A DNA stretch of 64,000 nucleotides from assembly GCA_027924645.1 (NCBI GenBank), contig BSBN01001017.1, positions 7,528,501-7,592,500 of the forward strand. The letters are read 5' to 3'. A program made the position numbers and the translations under genes. The DNA comes from Cunninghamia lanceolata (lineage: Eukaryota; Streptophyta; Pinopsida; Cupressales; Cupressaceae). The notes beneath the pieces are model-generated. The model made no database searches, had not been told where the DNA came from, and was given only the letters and a program-made list of their open reading frames with translations. This document shows, piece by piece, positions 60,271 through 64,000 of this stretch. Every line of letters starts with the position of its first letter. The first letter of the stretch is position 1.

Positions 60271-61085
60271 TTGAATCTATCTTTCAGAGGAGGCTTGGGC
60301 TCCTTGAATCAAAGTACCATTTTGATCATCTTCATCATATTCATAAAACTTTGAGGGTTTTTCAATTCCTTCATCAACCTTCACATTTGTACTTTCTATT
60401 ATTTTTCTTAGTCTCTTGTTGTAACACCAGTATGCTTTGCTTTGAGTAACCCAAGAATATTCCTTCATCACTTCAAGCATCAAACTTTCTTAGATCTTCA
60501 TCTCTTTTAATGTAACATTTGCTAACAAAAACTCTGAAATACCTCACAGTAGGAGTGATGCCAAACCAAAGTTCATAAGGAGTCTTACCGGTATTGCCTC
60601 TGATTTGAACTCGATTGAGAGTATAGACTGTAGTGCTGACAAATTCTCTCCAATAGATCTGAGGAACATTTGCTTCCATCATCATGGTCCTAGATGCTTC
60701 CTGGATGGTCTGGTTCTTTCTCTCCACTACTCCATTCTACTGTGGAGTCCTAGGAGCAAACAACTGTCTCTTTATTCCATGTTTTTCACAGAACTCTATG
60801 AACTCACCGGATGTGAATTCCCCACCTCTATCAGACCTCAAACATTTCAATTTTAATCTGGTTTCATTCTCTACCATAGCTTTGAATATTTTGAATTTTT
60901 GAAGAGCTTCTGATTTCTCTTTTAGAAAGGTTACCCACATCATCTGAGAATAGTCATCAATTAGCAACATAAAGTATCTATCACCTTGTACACTCCTAAT
61001 TCTTGCCGGACCACAAAGATCAGTATGAACTAAGTCCAATAATCCGTTAGAAGATAGTTCCTTAGTTTTGAATGTGACTCTGCTC
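60271..61085 (-). pseudogene. pol: Integrase of copia element 3 (5' end cut by element 4)
   Basis: Reading leftward from KLSRVTFK at 61085: HTDLCGPARIRS (first catalytic Asp), MLLIDDYSQMMWVTFLKEK, LRSDRGGEF (second Asp), KHGIKRQLFAPRTPQ, a TAG, NGVVERKNQT (catalytic Glu), IYWREFVSTTVYTLNR, GKTPYELWFG. A frameshift near 60480 precedes the linker toward RT. Copia DD35E architecture is complete apart from the stop. The upstream GAG-pre-integrase part is displaced beyond the window by element 4, inserted after TSD AGCTT (61086-61090). Confidence 0.92.
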
Positions 61086-61090
61086 AGCTT

Positions 61091-62329
61091 TGTTGCAAGT
61101 ATGGGCCTAACCGGTGTTATCATTGATGTCAACATACTCATGTTGCATTAATGAGAAGGATTAGATGAGAAGAGTGCTGAGGATATTGAGAAAATTAGTC
61201 TTAATCAGGAACAGTGAAGAACAGTGATGACAAGAAGGTAAAAGTCATCAATAGGTTGAGGATTAGAGGATGTGGTTTAAAGGGTTTGTAGATATAAGTC
61301 TTGAGATGCTCCAGTCAAGTTTTTAGAGGTCCACATAAAGATCTAAAGAAGTTATGGTTGCTCAAGTAGAACCGGTTCCGACAGCTATTTAGAGGTGACA
61401 GAGTGTCACAGATAGGTCCAGTGAGATCTAGAAATTCATTATACCATTCTATAGATTTGAGGGAGTGTTGAGGACATCCCTATGAAGTATCAACTAGATT
61501 GGTTCGTGGTTTGAAGGTCTGGAAGAGCCTATTCATTTGTGACAGTGATGACAGACTATGTTCTTAAAGCTCTGGATGAAGGAGAGAAGAATTCCAGTAG
61601 GATGATGAAGTGCAGATGTTCTTGGTGATACAGGGAAGGTTATGATGATCGTTGGATCATGTCCAATTCATGTTGGTGGTCCGCATTGAAGTTAGAGTTT
61701 ATATTTGAAGAATTACCATCAGATATTGGTGTTCTTCTTGAGACTGGCCGACCAGATGTATTACACATCTTGCAGATGTTCTTGTAGGTGTTTGCCGACT
61801 TAGATGATTGTTCCTAAGCCAATACCTTGTATAAATAAGGGATTGTGAAGTCATTTTCAAGTGTGTCTTGAGGTGATGAGTGTGTGGTAGTGAGGAGAAG
61901 TGTGAAAGGCAAAGTAGAAGTATTGGGCTTAAATGGAACTGATTCAAGCATGGTGAAGATGCTATTTTCTAGTTCATAAAGGTGATACTTATTTCTTTGT
62001 AGATAGTGTGTCTCTTGTAGGCAGTGAGCCTCTTGTGAGTAGTGTGCTCAGGTAGTGAGCCCTAATTGGCATGTGCCATTTGTTCTTTCTATTCTTTTAA
62101 CAGAGAATACATTCTTGGGTTAATCACCCCATGGTTTTTCCCTTAACCAGGTTTTCCACATCAAAATCTTGGTGTCTTATGTGTTGATATGTTTTTGCTT
62201 TTGATTTGAATGCATTATGGTTCATGATTAATATTCTGCTAATCACTAAAGAAGATTCAAGTGTTTAATTTGAGAAAGTTTTGCACAACTAATTCACCCC
62301 CCTCTTAGTTGTGTGCCCTAAGTCTAACA
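61091..62329 (+). repeat. 5' LTR of copia element 4
   Basis: 1239 bp, TGTTGCAAGTATGGGCCTAA to CTAAGTCTAACA. It is followed one base later by the primer-binding site region. Matches 56954-58200 inverted. Confidence 0.92.
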
Positions 62330-62331
62330 AT

Positions 62332-62343
62332 TGGTATCAGAGC
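62332..62343 (+). other. Primer-binding site of copia element 4
   Basis: TGGTATCAGAGC, a perfect initiator-tRNA-Met-type site two bases after the LTR. Confidence 0.93.
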
Positions 62344-62386
62344 TAAGTTCCTCTAAAAAGAGCTTAACTACTTGAGGAGATCTACG

Positions 62387-63310
62387 ATGTTGTCATACAA
62401 GAAGGATAGTTTGAAGTTTGATGGAACCAACTTTGCTCTTTGGAAAGGTTGCATGAAATGTCACTTGCAGTGTATGGGAATGGCATACTAGTCCATGGTC
62501 ACAAAAGCATATGTACCTCCACAAGGTGGTCTGACAACCCTAAATGAAATCATAGATGCTGAAAACAATCTACGAACCAAAGAGGCTCTTCTAAGCGCAT
62601 TAACTGACTCAGAGCTCTCAAATGTTATTGACCTACCAACTACCTATGAGATCTAGATTAAACTGGAACTTTTGCATGAAGGAGACAAGTATGTTAAATG
62701 TGCAAGGTTGTAGAGTCTAAAAGGGAAATTTGAAAAACTAAAGATGAGAGATGATGAAAATATTACCACTTTTATGCCAAGAGTGAATGAGTTGGTTTGT
62801 GGAATTAGAAATTCTGGTGGAGTCTTGGATGAAAATGAGATTGTTGGTAAAATTCTCAGATCCCTTCCTGCCTCTTACAAAATCAAGGTTGCTACCATTG
62901 ATGAATTCAAAGCCCATACAACTATCACAAGAGACCAATTGGCTGGCAAACTAGCTACTTTTGAAATGACCGAGTTTGGAGATGATCCCCCCAAAACTGA
63001 ATCTGCATTCAAAGCCAGTACCTCTGTGAAAGGTAAACAAGGATTTGATCCAGGAGAGAACTCATCAAGGAAACTATCATGGTATGAAAAAGCAAGAAAA
63101 GACCTAGAAGAAGTAGAAACTGCTCAACTTGAAGCCCTCATTATAAAGAGACTGCCAAGAGGATCCGGTAAATATGAAGGAAAATTGCCTTTTAAGTGTT
63201 TTAACTACAATAAGATTGGTCATTTTGCCTCAAGATGTCCAAAAAGGTTTTCAAAGCCAAATCCTAATAGATCAAGGTTCCAAAAGAATTGTTACTATGG
63301 AAGAAGATGA
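62387..63310 (+). pseudogene. gag: Gag of copia element 4 (three TAG codons, altered zinc knuckle)
   Basis: Copia capsid protein in one frame from ATG 62387. N-terminus MLSYKKDSLKFDGTNFALWK is the typical UBN2-type start, followed by EALLSALTDSE, NITTFMPRVNELV and LPASYKIKVATIDE. Interruptions are TAG codons near 62489, 62654 and 62711. The last two sit where related elements have Trp and Gln, as expected from C-to-T change. The zinc knuckle reads CFNYNKIGHFASRC: the second Cys is Tyr, so zinc binding would fail. A frame change after the knuckle separates gag from protease, overlapping 63174-63310. It might be decay, since copia elements usually have one gag-pol frame. Confidence 0.92.
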
Positions 63311-64000
63311 TAATAAAGGAGTAACAGATGATGAATCAGAGACAGGAAACAAATCCGGAAGTGAATGGGTGTTTATTGCCATCAAGGAAGAAGAACCAAT
63401 ATCCTTTGTATCTATCAATCATAAAGTTGTAGAAAGAGCTCTAGCTGCCCAAGTTGAAGAAAAGAATGATTGGGTCATTGACGGTGGTTTCTCTCACCAC
63501 ATGACAGGTGACAAAAATAAGTTCATAGACTTGGAAAGGTATGAAGGAGTGGTGAAGTTTGGTGATAATTCTACTGGTAGAATCAGAGGAAGAGGAACTA
63601 TTTCTTTTGATGGAAGAAACAAAAGTGGTAATGTATTGTATGTTGAAGGTTTGAAGCACAATCTTCTCAGTGTTGGACAGTTGGTGGACAAAAGCTATGA
63701 TCTCCAATTCAAGGATGGAAAATACAAAATCTTTGAAAGATCTGAAACAGAGATTGCATCCGGTGCTCAAACTAAAGGTAATATCTTCCACTTGGTTGGT
63801 ACTGGTAAAAGCTACTTATTTGTTTAAGTTGATCAGAGTTGGTTATGGCATAGAAGGATGTGTCATGTGAATTTTGATAATATCATAAAGATAAGCAATA
63901 CTCAGGCTGTAAGAGATCTTCCAAAATTGGTGAAACCTTCTAACAGCTTATGCAAGGAATGTCAGTTGGGTAAGCTGAGCAGAGTCACATTCAAAAGAAA
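63174..64000 (+). pseudogene. pol: Protease and start of integrase of copia element 4
   Basis: Protease part of the polyprotein, open from about 63174 to TAA at 63825. It shows SEWVFIAIKEEEP, then WVIDGGFSHHMTGD, where the catalytic DSG is DGG (Ser to Gly; the Asp is kept), and GNVLYVEGLKHNLLSVGQLVDKSYDL. After the TAA (likely CAA originally), the same frame continues with SWLWHRRMCHVNFDNI, the GAG-pre-integrase motif, and CKECQLGKLSRVTFK, the zinc-binding end, to the window edge. Element 2's protease keeps DSG, so the change is specific to this copy. Confidence 0.9.

Larger units (their letters stand above)
52457..64000 (-). mobile_element. Copia element 5 (runs past window end; split by D)
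   Basis: Minus-strand copia element of the same family as element 2. The 3' LTR is 52457-53868 with left TSD copy GGCCA at 52452-52456. Polypurine tract, RNase H and part of RT follow, until copy D interrupts the coding sequence at 55302. Everything right of that in the window is D or insertions within D, so the rest of element 5 lies beyond the window. The coordinates include these nested insertions. Confidence 0.82.
56954..64000 (-). mobile_element. Copia element 3 (minus; split by element 4, continues past window)
   Basis: Copia element of a second family. The 3' LTR is 56954-58200, and the polypurine tract and pol are read on the minus strand up to 61085, where element 4 interrupts the integrase at 61090. 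Gag and 5' LTR are beyond the window. It lies inside copy D. Its LTR is the same family as the element 4 LTR, so 3 and 4 are relatives in opposite orientation. Confidence 0.85.
61091..64000 (+). mobile_element. Copia element 4 (plus; cut by window end)
   Basis: Inserted into the element 3 integrase in the opposite orientation. 5' LTR 61091-62329, primer-binding site 62332-62343, gag, then protease and the start of integrase to the window edge. Left TSD copy AGCTT (61086-61090); the right copy is outside. LTR and proteins are of the element 3 family. Confidence 0.92.

Noticed and set aside
1..64000. Host genes, tRNA or rRNA genes
   Set aside because: No conserved non-retroelement coding domain, and no tRNA cloverleaf or rRNA core sequence noticed. 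The short tRNA-like matches are primer-binding sites.

Overview
The window looks like intergenic DNA from a land plant with a very large, repeat-packed genome. A gymnosperm such as a conifer fits best, but that is inference from AT-rich sequence, deeply nested old LTR retrotransposons, SIRE-like Ty1/copia and chromodomain Ty3/gypsy elements, and no host gene, tRNA or rRNA that I can see. Almost every base outside a few short gaps belongs to a retroelement, and most element boundaries can be fixed by TG...CA ends plus 5-bp target-site duplications (TSDs).

Layout. 1-6699: copy A of an unusual TG...CA unit carrying a ~1350-codon ORF (+). It sits in the tail of a gypsy-type LTR (6700-6731), which sits in a degenerate Ty3/gypsy gag (6732-8758, -) with its upstream region (to 11918). 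11924-18896: copy B of the same unit, complete, inverted, TSD GGTCT. 18902-25769: a degraded LTR element H (-) with a primer-binding site at 23799-23810, split by element G (20649-23640, +), a 3-kb non-autonomous LTR element (TSD CTTAG). 25775-32323: complete chromodomain gypsy element F (-), TSD ACATC. 32329-34104: unassigned. 34110-51480: copia element 2 (-), TSD CTTTA, split by element E (39013-49035, TSD CTAGC). E is itself split by copy C (43618-46739, TSD CTATC) and by a solo LTR (41432-42978, TSD GGATA). 51486-52451: an old copia LTR-like stretch with a fragment of the A/B/C terminus. 52457 to the window end: copia element 5 (-) split by copy D (55303), which is split by copia element 3 (-, 56954), which is split by copia element 4 (+, 61091).

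The most interesting system is the A/B/C/D family and its distant relative E. The complete units (B, C, E) have retroviral-type TG...CA ends and 5-bp TSDs but no second LTR, and no gag, protease, reverse transcriptase or integrase. Instead they carry one long ORF (A, B, E) of unknown function, with a conserved N-terminal domain, an acidic/low-complexity middle and a coiled-coil C-terminus. In A and B the start codon lies just behind a conserved ~150-nt intron. A TATAAAAG/TATATAAG box lies 941-984 bp from the 3' end in all four units whose 3' end is visible. The simplest reading is that these are giant solo LTRs (or LTR-like non-autonomous units) with an ORF in U3. A, B and C also share a hairpin 76-77 bp from the 3' end whose stem differs between B and A/C by paired changes, and the 5' terminus forms a second hairpin. 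All coding regions in the window carry stops or frameshifts, so the copies here are fossils.
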